Shown piece after piece: positions 50,346-59,462 of a stretch of DNA of 64,000 nucleotides. The notes under the pieces were generated by a model. That model made no database searches. It saw only the letters and a list, made by a program, of their open reading frames with translations, and was not told the origin of the DNA. The stretch spans positions 24,085-88,084 of the forward strand of contig NZ_JABFDI010000017.1 of NCBI RefSeq assembly GCF_013403915.1, written 5' to 3'. Positions within the stretch are counted from its first letter, which is position 1; every line of letters begins with the position of its first letter. The DNA comes from Winogradskyella pacifica (lineage in GTDB: Bacteria > Bacteroidota > Bacteroidia > Flavobacteriales > Flavobacteriaceae). Made by a program: the position numbers and the translations under genes.

Positions 50346-52700
50346 TTAATGTAGTTTGTAAACTATTAGGGTTTTGTCATCGCTTTGCGTAATAAGTTCT
50401 AAACCACTATCGTTATCTAGTTTTTCTAGCACTGCCGCTGACGTACCAAAGACAGGAAAATTAGGGATGGATTTTGCTTGACTATCAAAAAGGTATACTT
50501 TTTTAGATTGCAAATCTGTAGTTGTAACGTAGATCTTATCATTCAAATAAAATATCCTAGGCTCTGTATAATCTCCGTAATCCAAATCAATGGTTCTAGA
50601 TTTTATAATTAATCTGTTTTCCCTTAAGGAAACCAAGGTTTTACTAGTAGTTGCTATTTTATGCTTATCTGTAAGATTTAGATTTTTTGTGCTGAGATTT
50701 CCTTTGGTATCGACTTGTATAAGTTGGCCAAGTGTGTTGGTCGTGGTAAATTTATTCTGATATAAATACACGTCGTTATCAGAAAAACGGATTTTGTCTT
50801 TTACATTAATTCTACTATCCCCTTGTCTGTTTAATATTTTAAGGTTTTCGCCCGCTCCAAATACGATGTAATCTTTACTTCCAATTCTGAAATGTTTAGG
50901 TTGTGATGAAATTTGAGAATCATTATTTTTATAAATAAAACCACCAATAGATTGTCCTTTTGCATTATACATCAAAAGGTTTTTTCCTTGGGTAACTAGT
51001 AATCTATAATCTTTTCGTTTATCGTAATCAAAAACGGAAAGCGGTTGTGTAATGGCATCGTTAAATTTTAAAGGAAAAGGGGACACGTCGTTACCATTTC
51101 GGTCTAAAATGTAGAGTTGGTTAGGTGTTGTAAACGCTAATTGTAATCTGCCATTTTTATACATGTCAATTTGTTCTACTGGACCTAAAATTCGTCCTTG
51201 AAGTTGTTTTTTCCATAGAATAGTACCAGAACTCGAAATAAGATAGAGCATATTATTTACATCCTGAACGACGATATCATGCGCTTTAGAAACATGATTT
51301 TTAACGGCTTGTGGAGCTGTTAATAGTGTAGCTTCAAGTGGGGTGGTAAATGTTTCTGCAACAGAATTTGAAGCGGCTCTTTTTTTGAATTTCTGAATAA
51401 TTCCGTTGATATGAGTGTAATTGTCTTCGCGTATAAACTGAACAGCGTTAGCGTTGTAGCCATTCATCGTTTGATCTAAAACAGTCGAGAGTTTTTCAGA
51501 ATCTTTAAAGATAAATAATGAGGCTTCATCACTAAGCTTTTCGCTAATACTTAAAAAAGCATCCGAATTAGCTAGCGTGTTGTTGTTTAACGCATCTGTT
51601 AGAATTGATTTTAAGGTTTCAGAAGCGCTAGAAAACACAATGAAATTTTCAAAAACAGAAAAGAAATTAGCATTTTCAAAAGTTATAAAAGGGTTTAAAT
51701 TGGTCTCGAAGAAGTCTGGTTGTCCAAACTCATAGATGTCGATATCTCTAAAGGATTCCGATATAGATTTGTCTTCAATAGATTCTATAATTAAGTTAGG
51801 ATCTAATGAATGAAGCACTAATACATCGTCAATTAAGGCAATTTCATCTGTGAAATTTAAGAAAGTTTCAGAAACGTCTACTAGGCTATCTTTTGGATGG
51901 TAATTGTTTTTATTAAATACTGAAAAATTATCATATGTAATACTCACTAAAGAACTTGTGTTGTAAGGAGCAATAAAAGGTGAATTTGTTTTTTGAGGAA
52001 CAGTATTTTTAAAACTGTCGAGATGGTTAGCACTCGAATCTTTTGAGGTTAAAATACCATTGTAATTCAGTCCTTTTTCTGAGTAATCAAAATCTAAGAC
52101 TGTAAAATTTCTACCAGCTTTATTTATGGCATCTGAAAACAATAGTTTAGAATAATTAGTAGCCTCAGGTTTAAATAAAATAGAAGCGACCGATTTTTTA
52201 TCTGTGGTCTCAATTAAGTTACTAATCTCTGTGTTTTCGTTATCAGTGTTTAGAGTCTTTAAGAGTTCTAAGTCATTAGAGCCTGCAAAAGTATTTCCTA
52301 TAATTTTATGATAGATGATGTTGCTATTTATTTCGGTCTTTTCAATGTTTAAATCGACCAAAGTTGTCGACGTAATATTCTTAATGGAATCAAGCACAAA
52401 TAAAGTGCTGTCATTTTCTGTAAGAATGAGATAATTAGAATCCGTAAAAGAAATATAAACTTGTTGGGTAGTGTTAAGCTGGTTTAAAAATAGAGAGGCG
52501 TTTTTTAACTCTTTATTATATAGTCCAGAAAGGACGTCATTATTTTCAATACTAGTAACAAAATCATTAAGCTCATTTACTTGAATGATAGCAGATGTTT
52601 CGGTTGGAATTAATTTATAAGGTTGTTTGGTTTTGTTGTAGTCTTTTTGGCAGGCCAAAACTAGGGTAAACAAAATCGATAAAAAACCAAGTCGCTTCAT
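50346..52700 (-). CDS. Large lipoprotein with possible beta-propeller domain
   Basis: A 784-residue lipoprotein (MKRLGFLSILFTLVLAC, Cys17). The N-terminal half (SAIIQVNELNDFVTSIENNDVLSGL; ASLFIFKDSEKLSTVL) resembles DUF3352-like envelope proteins. The C-terminal half has repeated WKKQLQGRILGPVEQIDMYKNG-type blades (YILDRNGNDVSPFPLKF, LLMYNAKGQSIGGFI, LKILNRQGDSRINVKD), suggesting a PQQ-like beta-propeller. The function is unknown. It lies 31 bases after rnhB and is probably co-transcribed. Confidence 0.75.
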   Translation of the reverse strand: MKRLGFLSILFTLVLACQKDYNKTKQPYKLIPTETSAIIQVNELNDFVTSIENNDVLSGLYNKELKNASLFLNQLNTTQQVYISFTDSNYLILTENDSTLFVLDSIKNITSTTLVDLNIEKTEINSNIIYHKIIGNTFAGSNDLELLKTLNTDNENTEISNLIETTDKKSVASILFKPEATNYSKLLFSDAINKAGRNFTVLDFDYSEKGLNYNGILTSKDSSANHLDSFKNTVPQKTNSPFIAPYNTSSLVSITYDNFSVFNKNNYHPKDSLVDVSETFLNFTDEIALIDDVLVLHSLDPNLIIESIEDKSISESFRDIDIYEFGQPDFFETNLNPFITFENANFFSVFENFIVFSSASETLKSILTDALNNNTLANSDAFLSISEKLSDEASLFIFKDSEKLSTVLDQTMNGYNANAVQFIREDNYTHINGIIQKFKKRAASNSVAETFTTPLEATLLTAPQAVKNHVSKAHDIVVQDVNNMLYLISSSGTILWKKQLQGRILGPVEQIDMYKNGRLQLAFTTPNQLYILDRNGNDVSPFPLKFNDAITQPLSVFDYDKRKDYRLLVTQGKNLLMYNAKGQSIGGFIYKNNDSQISSQPKHFRIGSKDYIVFGAGENLKILNRQGDSRINVKDKIRFSDNDVYLYQNKFTTTNTLGQLIQVDTKGNLSTKNLNLTDKHKIATTSKTLVSLRENRLIIKSRTIDLDYGDYTEPRIFYLNDKIYVTTTDLQSKKVYLFDSQAKSIPNFPVFGTSAAVLEKLDNDSGLELITQSDDKTLIVYKLH

Positions 52701-52731
52701 TAAGTTGTGTTTAGTTTACAAATATAAAAAG

Positions 52732-53334
52732 TTATATATCCAATTTGTATTGCTCGGGCAATAATCTAAATGATTTTCTGTGATATTTGGTAACTCCATA
52801 TTTTTTTATAGCAGCTCTGTGCTCTTTTGTTGGGTAGCCTTTGTTTTGTTTCCAGTTGTACATTGGGAACTCTTCGTGGATTTTTTCCATATAGTCATCT
52901 CTATACGTTTTTGCTAAAACGGAAGCAGCGGCAATACTTAAATATTTACTATCACCTTTTATTATGGTGGAATGTGGGATCTTTTCATAGGGCTTAAACC
53001 TATTACCATCTACAATAATATATTCTGGAATAGTTTTTAAGGTAGAAATAGCGCCATGCATTGCTTTTATGGAGGCATTAAGGATATTAATAGTATCGAT
53101 TTCTTGTTCAAAAATATGATAAACCCCAAATGAAACACTCTCGTGTTCAATTATTGGTTTTAAAATAACCCTGTTTTTTTCTGAGAGTTGCTTAGAATCA
53201 TTCAATATCAGGTTTTTAAAGGTGATAGGTAATATTACTGCAGCAGCTGTAACCGGACCAGCTAAACAACCTCTGCCTGCTTCATCTGTACCACATTCTA
53301 TATTATGAGTAGAAAACTGAATTTTTAGTTCCAA
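52732..53334 (-). CDS. rnhB: Ribonuclease HII
   Basis: A 200-residue enzyme that removes ribonucleotides from DNA. The catalytic acidic residues appear in [15 protein letters not shown] (Asp-Glu pair), IIVDGNRF and the [12 protein letters not shown] region. The length is standard. First gene of an operon with the large lipoprotein. Confidence 0.95.
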   Translation of the reverse strand: MELKIQFSTHNIECGTDEAGRGCLAGPVTAAAVILPITFKNLILNDSKQLSEKNRVILKPIIEHESVSFGVYHIFEQEIDTINILNASIKAMHGAISTLKTIPEYIIVDGNRFKPYEKIPHSTIIKGDSKYLSIAAASVLAKTYRDDYMEKIHEEFPMYNWKQNKGYPTKEHRAAIKKYGVTKYHRKSFRLLPEQYKLDI

Positions 53335-53350
53335 AATGTTAAATTTTGAA

Positions 53351-53358
53351 CAAAGTTA
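53351..53358 (-). promoter_or_regulatory. -7 element of the rnhB promoter
   Basis: TAACTTTG on the minus strand fits TAnnTTTG, 16 bases before the ATG. Confidence 0.5.
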
Positions 53359-53549
53359 AAATTTTAACGCAACCCTTTTACACTTTTTGCGTCTAACTGT
53401 TGAGTTATTGCCTTAAAACAGTGAAGTTAATGGTTATTATGAATTCTTGTCATAATCGCAATAGTGTTAACATTTTTTTAGCAAAAACACTTGGTTATTT
53501 AATATTTAATTAAGATGTTTGCAAATAGACTAACTCAAATAATTGTTTT

Positions 53550-56500
53550 ATGAAATTAAAATTAACATGGTTATTAACGCTTTTTATGGCGTTCGTGATG
53601 CAGTTTTCTTTTGCACAAGAGAAAACTGTCACAGGTACAGTTACAACAGCAATGGATGGTTTACCCCTTCCTGGAGCGAGTGTAATTGTAAAAGGGACCT
53701 CCAAAGGTCAACAAACAGATTTTGATGGTAAATTTACTATCCAAGTCAATCAAGGTGCGGTTCTTGTAATTTCTTATGTAGGTATGAAGCCTGCAGAAGT
53801 TACAATTGGCGCTGGTAACACTTACAACGTAGCATTAGAAGATGCTAGCTCACTTGATGAAGTGGTAATTGTAGGTTTTGGTATTAAGGAAACTGAGACG
53901 CAGAAGGCTGGGTCTTATACAACAGTTTCTGCAACTGATATTTCTAGTACACCTGTAGTTTCAATTGATCAAGCGCTTCAAGGGCGTGTAGCTGGTCTTC
54001 AAGTAGGTGCTATTAGTGGTCAGCCTGGAGCTTTTACTCCAGTATTTCTTAGGGGTGTTTCTTCTTTAACGGCAGATTCAAATCCACTCTATGTAATTAA
54101 TGGTGTTCCTGTTTTATCAGGAGATAATGCTGCTCAAGCTGCTTCTGCAAACCCTTTAGCAAGTCTTAACTCTTCAGATATTGAAAGTGTGACTGTGTTG
54201 AAAGATGCAATGTCAACTTCTATTTATGGAGCAAGAGGAGCTAATGGTGTTATTTTGATTACAACTAAATCAGGTAAAGCTGATCAGTCTAGATTTTCTT
54301 TATCTACTGAATATGGATATGGAGACGTTGCTTTTGAGGAATTTGATTGGTTAAATTCTGAAGAGCATATTAACTTGATTGCTTTAGGGCGTATGAATTC
54401 TGGCTTAAACTCAAATCAAGCGGATGCAGTAAATTTTGCAACAGCTTTTTTAAATTGGGACGGTGTTACAGACACTGACTGGAGAGCTGCAACAAGAAAT
54501 AAGAATAGTGTTACAAATTCTGTTAATTTGAACTACACTGGTGGTTCTGAGAATTTTCAAATCTTTTCTTCATTAGGTTATTTCGAGCAAGAAGGTGTAT
54601 CTAGAGAGGCTAAATATAGTCGTATTACAGGTAATTTAAATGCTAATTGGACTGCTTCTGATAGATTGAAAGTAGGATTTAGTATTAATGTGTCATCTGC
54701 GGAACAAACTGGTGATGCTGATGCTTCAAGTTTTAGAAATCCTGTTTTTACTGGAAGTCTTTTATCTCCAACTAATAGCATTTATAATGCTGATGGTACT
54801 TATAACTTAGATTTAGCTTATCTTAATCCTAGTTTTAACCCAGTAGCTATTCAGAATACGGATGTTGCAACAGCTAATTTTTATAAAGTTTTAGCTAATC
54901 TTAATTTGGATTATGAAATAATCAAAAATACGTTGTCATTTCAATCCCTAGCTGGTGTTGATATGAATATCTCAGATGAAATTACTTTCTGGAATCCTGA
55001 TTTTGGCGATGGTGTTAATGAAGGTGACGTTAATGGTAATGGTAATGGTTTTAAAGATAATCGTTTCCGTCAAATTTGGACGTGGCAGAATAGCTTGAGT
55101 TTTAATAAGATGTTTGGTGATGTTCACAATATTACAGGTACTTTAGGTATAGATGCTGTTGCTGATCGTACAAATACGACTTCTGCTTCTGTACAGGGTT
55201 ACACTTCAGGTAGATATGACTTATATGAACTTGAGAATGCTGCAAACCCAATAGGCGCATCTTCTTCACATACTGATGCTACATTTTTTGGTGCATTTGT
55301 AAGAGGATCGTATACATATGATAGACGTTATTCTGTAACAGGTTCATTTAGAAGAGATGGTTCTTCTAGATTTGGATTTGAAAATAGATATGGTAATTTC
55401 TGGGCAGCTGGTGGAACATGGAATATAGCTCAAGAGAGCTTCTTGGATTCAGCAACTTTCGTTAATTCACTTAAATTAAGAGTATCTTATGGTATTACGG
55501 GGAATGCATCAGTAGGTAACCATTCAGCTAAAGCATTAGTTGGTTTTGGAACTTATTTAAACCAAAATGCAGCTGTAATAATAAATCCTGGTAACTCTGC
55601 ATTAACATGGGAAACTAAGAAAAACACCAATTTAGGTTTAGATTTTAGCTTATTTGAAAGTAGAGTTTCTGGTTCTATTGATGTATATAAAAATGAGTCA
55701 GAAGACTTATTGTTTTCTGCACCAATAACGCCTTCTTCTGGTTTTACAAGTCTTACTAAGAATATTGGTACAACTGAAAACAGGGGTGTGGAAGTTCAAT
55801 TAGGTTTAGTGCCTGTTATTACTGATAACTTTAGATGGAGTCTTAATACTACTTTTTCTCTTAACGAGAATGAAGTAACAAAAATTACTGATGAAGCTAA
55901 TGAAATAGCTGCAAATGGTACAAAAAATTATGCTGTAGGTCATGATCCTTCTGAATTCTATACAAGATTATGGGCCGGTGTTAACCCGGCAGATGGTACG
56001 CCATTATGGTATACGGATGAATCTAGAACTGAAGTAACAGGTATTGTTGGTGATGCTGAACTATCTTTTACTGGTAAAAAAGCATTACCTAAGCATTTAG
56101 CTAGTATTTCAAATGAATTTCAGTATAAAGGTTTTAATTTTAAATTTTTATTAAACTATGCTGGTGGTCATTCTGTAATAGATCGTTGGGCTTTTGTTTA
56201 TGATAATGATGGAGCTTTTGCTAACTTAAATCACTTAGCTTCGAATCTTTATGATTCTTGGACACCAGATAACAGAGACGCTTCTAAACCACAGTACTTA
56301 TTTAATTCAGATAATAACTCTTCTTCTGCTAATAGTACAAGATATATATATGATGCAGATCACATTAGACTACGTTCTATTGAGTTAGGTTACAAATTGG
56401 ATGCAGAATTACTTAAAAATGTGAACTGGATTAGTGATGCATACATTTATGTTAGAGGATTAAACCTTTACACATGGGTATTTGATGATGATTTATATTT

Positions 56501-56615
56501 TGATCCTGAAGTTGGGTCGAATGAATTTGGTACTTCATTAGAAGGTGCTGGTGTTTATGATCAGTCAGCTCCAAACTTGAAACAATTTTTATTTGGAGTT
56601 AATATTAATTTTTAA
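53550..56615 (+). CDS. SusC/RagA-family TonB-dependent outer membrane transporter
   Basis: A 1021-residue outer membrane protein. Signal peptide (MKLKLTWLLTLFMAFVMQFSFAQ cut after FAQ), a carboxypeptidase-like beta-sandwich (TVTGTVTTAMDGLPLPGASV, GKFTIQVNQGAVLVISYVGM), a plug domain beginning near SLDEVVIVGFG, then the beta-barrel ending APNLKQFLFGVNINF with a terminal aromatic. It pairs with SusD to import oligomers. No glycoside hydrolase is nearby but an S8 protease is, so peptides are a possible substrate; this is inference. The gap to rnhB (215 bases) shows a weak AGATGTTTG promoter-like site only. Confidence 0.95.
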   Translation: MKLKLTWLLTLFMAFVMQFSFAQEKTVTGTVTTAMDGLPLPGASVIVKGTSKGQQTDFDGKFTIQVNQGAVLVISYVGMKPAEVTIGAGNTYNVALEDASSLDEVVIVGFGIKETETQKAGSYTTVSATDISSTPVVSIDQALQGRVAGLQVGAISGQPGAFTPVFLRGVSSLTADSNPLYVINGVPVLSGDNAAQAASANPLASLNSSDIESVTVLKDAMSTSIYGARGANGVILITTKSGKADQSRFSLSTEYGYGDVAFEEFDWLNSEEHINLIALGRMNSGLNSNQADAVNFATAFLNWDGVTDTDWRAATRNKNSVTNSVNLNYTGGSENFQIFSSLGYFEQEGVSREAKYSRITGNLNANWTASDRLKVGFSINVSSAEQTGDADASSFRNPVFTGSLLSPTNSIYNADGTYNLDLAYLNPSFNPVAIQNTDVATANFYKVLANLNLDYEIIKNTLSFQSLAGVDMNISDEITFWNPDFGDGVNEGDVNGNGNGFKDNRFRQIWTWQNSLSFNKMFGDVHNITGTLGIDAVADRTNTTSASVQGYTSGRYDLYELENAANPIGASSSHTDATFFGAFVRGSYTYDRRYSVTGSFRRDGSSRFGFENRYGNFWAAGGTWNIAQESFLDSATFVNSLKLRVSYGITGNASVGNHSAKALVGFGTYLNQNAAVIINPGNSALTWETKKNTNLGLDFSLFESRVSGSIDVYKNESEDLLFSAPITPSSGFTSLTKNIGTTENRGVEVQLGLVPVITDNFRWSLNTTFSLNENEVTKITDEANEIAANGTKNYAVGHDPSEFYTRLWAGVNPADGTPLWYTDESRTEVTGIVGDAELSFTGKKALPKHLASISNEFQYKGFNFKFLLNYAGGHSVIDRWAFVYDNDGAFANLNHLASNLYDSWTPDNRDASKPQYLFNSDNNSSSANSTRYIYDADHIRLRSIELGYKLDAELLKNVNWISDAYIYVRGLNLYTWVFDDDLYFDPEVGSNEFGTSLEGAGVYDQSAPNLKQFLFGVNINF

Positions 56616-56627
56616 AAAAAAAAGAAT

Positions 56628-58052
56628 ATGAAAATAAATAATAAATTAGTTGTCTTTGCATTAGGTACATTAGCTTGCCTGCAATTGCAAAGCTGCGATG
56701 AGGAGTTTCTTACAACGAAACCGTCCGGTAGTATTCAAATTCAAGACGCAATTGTTGATGAAGCCAGTTTAGAAATTGCTACATTAGGTATGTATAGTGG
56801 TATGCAAAGTGCTACTACATTTGGCGCTAACTTCTTTACACACCACGCTTTATTAACTGATAACGGTTACGTTAGTGTAAATAACAGTAATAGATTTACT
56901 GATGTAAATAATTATACTCACGCCATAGTAGATGGTGGAACAGTATCTGGTATTTGGAGTAGCTTATATGGTACTTTACTAGATGTAAATAATGTAATTT
57001 CTTTTGAAGGTACGGTTGTGGATGAAGACGCAGTAAGTGGAAATCCTGACAATCGTTTTGGAGAGGCTCATGTGGTAAGAGCAACGATACTATTTCAATT
57101 GGTTAACTGGTATGCGCGTCCTGCAGAAAGTGGTATAGACCCTGAGTTGGGTGTCGTTTTACCTTTAGGTGTTAATATTGGTGCTTCTTTGCCAAGATCA
57201 TCCGTTTCAGATGTGTATAATCAAATTATTCTTGATTTAGAAACTGGAATTTCTTTAATGACTGACGAACCAGGTGTAAATAGATTAGGGCCAACAGCTG
57301 CTAAGCTACTTTTATCTAGAGCTTATCTTTATTTAGAAGACTATCCTAATTCTAGACTTTATGCTGAACAAGTATTAAATAATAGTGAAGGATTTAATTT
57401 AATGGGACAGGCAGATGTTATACCTTATTATTCTTCTGAAGTTTCTCCTGAAACTATCTTTCAAATAGAATTTAATAGTACTGATAACCCTGGAAGTAAT
57501 GATGCATTTTATGCAACATGGAGCTTAGCAGGTACTTATAAGCAGAATTTTGCAACTAGAGAGTTTTATGACTTAATGCCTGCAACTGATGTTAGAAAAG
57601 GATTATACTTAGACAATGTTCCTGCATCTTACTCTGATCCTGTGGTAGGGGTTGATGTAAGAAAGTTTATAACTCCTGATAGAGATATGCCTCATTTTAG
57701 AATGAGTGAAGCAAAACTTAATCAAATTGAATCTTTGTTCTATATTAATGAAACATTAGCAAGAACTGAATTAAATAGTTGGGTTTCTACGAATAGAGAT
57801 TCTGCTTATAATACAAATGCGTCTGGATCAGGATTGTTAAATGAAATCTTAAAGCAAAGAAGAATAGAGTTAGCTTTTGAAGGTCATAGATACTTTGATT
57901 TAAACCGTAACGAATCAGATATTCAAAAAGATGCCAATTGCTTAAACAATTGTAGCTTACCTTTTTCAGATTTTAGAAGAGTATTCCCTATCCCTCGTAA
58001 TGAGATGAATACTAACACATCAGGTAATTTTGAGCAAAATGCGCAATACTAA
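56628..58052 (+). CDS. SusD/RagB-family outer membrane lipoprotein
   Basis: A 474-residue substrate-binding lipoprotein partner of the upstream SusC, 12 bases away. LACLQLQSC is the lipobox (Cys23). The N-terminal EEFLTTKPSG, the TPR-like helices with AAKLLLSRAYLYLEDYPNSRLYA, and the C-terminal RRIELAFEGHRYFDLNR motif are typical of the SusD family. Confidence 0.95.
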   Translation: MKINNKLVVFALGTLACLQLQSCDEEFLTTKPSGSIQIQDAIVDEASLEIATLGMYSGMQSATTFGANFFTHHALLTDNGYVSVNNSNRFTDVNNYTHAIVDGGTVSGIWSSLYGTLLDVNNVISFEGTVVDEDAVSGNPDNRFGEAHVVRATILFQLVNWYARPAESGIDPELGVVLPLGVNIGASLPRSSVSDVYNQIILDLETGISLMTDEPGVNRLGPTAAKLLLSRAYLYLEDYPNSRLYAEQVLNNSEGFNLMGQADVIPYYSSEVSPETIFQIEFNSTDNPGSNDAFYATWSLAGTYKQNFATREFYDLMPATDVRKGLYLDNVPASYSDPVVGVDVRKFITPDRDMPHFRMSEAKLNQIESLFYINETLARTELNSWVSTNRDSAYNTNASGSGLLNEILKQRRIELAFEGHRYFDLNRNESDIQKDANCLNNCSLPFSDFRRVFPIPRNEMNTNTSGNFEQNAQY

Positions 58053-58094
58053 TGTTGCTAAAATTATATTAATAATTAATAAATATCATATATA

Positions 58095-58925
58095 ATGAAT
58101 TACAATAAATTAATTAAGGGTTTATTTTTTGTTACTCTTTTGGCTACAGTAGCCTCATGTTCAGATGATGAGAGTAATTTATTTGAGGATCCTCACTTTG
58201 CATCCTTTTTAGGACTTAATACTTCTGTACTAGCCCCTGAGAATGGAGGAGCTGTTTCTGTTAAAATGGGAATAACTGAGCCTCAAAGCCAAGATGTTAC
58301 TATTACATTTGCAGTTACCGATATAACAGCTGTTCAAGGGGTGGATTATTCTATTTCTAGTACGTCTGTTGTTATACCTGCAGGTGAGTATAATTCAAGC
58401 TTTACAATCACACCAGTTGATAACGATGAGTTTAACGAAGCTAAAACTTTTACTGTTGAAATAACAGATGTATCAGCTGCTGGTTTAAGTATTGGTAACT
58501 TTGACGAACAATCATATTTCCGTACCGTAGTTATTTCTAATGATGACTGTCCTAGCCAGTCTAATTTATGGTGGGGTAATCTTGTAGTGCAAGATGTTGG
58601 TGGTAATACGTTTGGAGGTACTGGATCCGCTAATGCTAATGGTGATTGTGATGTACTTATTATCACTGCAGATTTACCAGATGCAGGGATAGGACCTGTT
58701 CCTTTTGAAACTACTTTTACGCCTAGTGCACCAGGAGCGACTTCTGGAACTTTAGTAGTACCTGCTCAGACTTATTGTACTGATTGTAGTGATGGTTTCG
58801 ATGCCCTTTATTCTGCAACAGGTACGTATGACGAGACTACTCAAACTATAATCTTATTTTATAGTTTAGATAGAACTGATGGTGCTAACTTTTTTACTGG
58901 AACTAATATAATAAACCCAGAATAA
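58095..58925 (+). CDS. Calx-beta-domain lipoprotein
   Basis: A 276-residue lipoprotein (FFVTLLATVASC, Cys22). Residues ~45-155 form a Calx-beta-type domain (FAVTDITAVQGVDYSI, SFTITPVDNDEFNEAKTFTVEI). The C-terminal half is beta-rich with paired cysteines (YCTDCSDGF). It follows SusC and SusD in the same transcript, so it is likely a surface accessory protein of that uptake system; ligand unknown. Confidence 0.85.
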   Translation: MNYNKLIKGLFFVTLLATVASCSDDESNLFEDPHFASFLGLNTSVLAPENGGAVSVKMGITEPQSQDVTITFAVTDITAVQGVDYSISSTSVVIPAGEYNSSFTITPVDNDEFNEAKTFTVEITDVSAAGLSIGNFDEQSYFRTVVISNDDCPSQSNLWWGNLVVQDVGGNTFGGTGSANANGDCDVLIITADLPDAGIGPVPFETTFTPSAPGATSGTLVVPAQTYCTDCSDGFDALYSATGTYDETTQTIILFYSLDRTDGANFFTGTNIINPE

Positions 58926-58952
58926 AAGTCAACTTTAAGTAAATTAAAAAAG

Positions 58953-58983
58953 AAACCATACCTTAATAGGTATGGTTTTTTTT
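58953..58983 (+). terminator. Terminator of the SusC-SusD unit
   Basis: AAACCATACCT and AGGTATGGTTT form a perfect 11-base stem with a short loop and a T-run. Confidence 0.92.
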
Positions 58984-59337
58984 GTGTTCTATTGAGATTA
59001 TAACTTATAAGATTGTTGTAATTCTATTAGACTTAATTGAAGTTTTACCTATAGTATTTCATTCATCTAATATTTAGATGTTTTTTTTGCAGTTATAATA
59101 CATAGTGAAATATGTCTTTAGTAATAATTTTATGTGAGGCTATGTTAATGATATTATTTCTATTGAATGATATGTATTATAGCTTTCAACAAGATTTAAA
59201 TCAATTATTACCTGTTCATTTTCCAATGAACATCTCTTGAGGTTTTGTAAGTAGCTGTGAAGCAGGTTATTAATAGGTTGGTATTTGTCTTATTTATTCT
59301 GAATTAAAAAAAAGAAAAATTATTACCATAAATTACT
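58984..59337. other. AT-rich intergenic stretch
   Basis: No gene is supported. A 32-codon open frame at 59142-59240 and a GTTCATT/AATGAAC palindrome at 59214-59231 were seen but have no further support. Confidence 0.4.
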
Positions 59338-59345
59338 TACTTTTG
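59338..59345 (+). promoter_or_regulatory. -7 element before the S8 protease gene
   Basis: TACTTTTG fits TAnnTTTG, about 118 bases before the ATG, so the leader would be long and T-rich. Confidence 0.4.
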
Positions 59346-59462
59346 TGAGTAGAAAAACAATTACTTCTTATAAATTGTTGTGCTAATTTCAACCTCTATT
59401 GGTCTTTTTTTGGAATTTTTGGTGCAATTGTTGTGGGTGTTATTATTAAAAAAAAATAGAAA

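Noticed and set aside
59142..59240. 32-codon open frame in the gap before the S8 protease
   Set aside because: AT-rich, no motif, no promoter or conservation visible.
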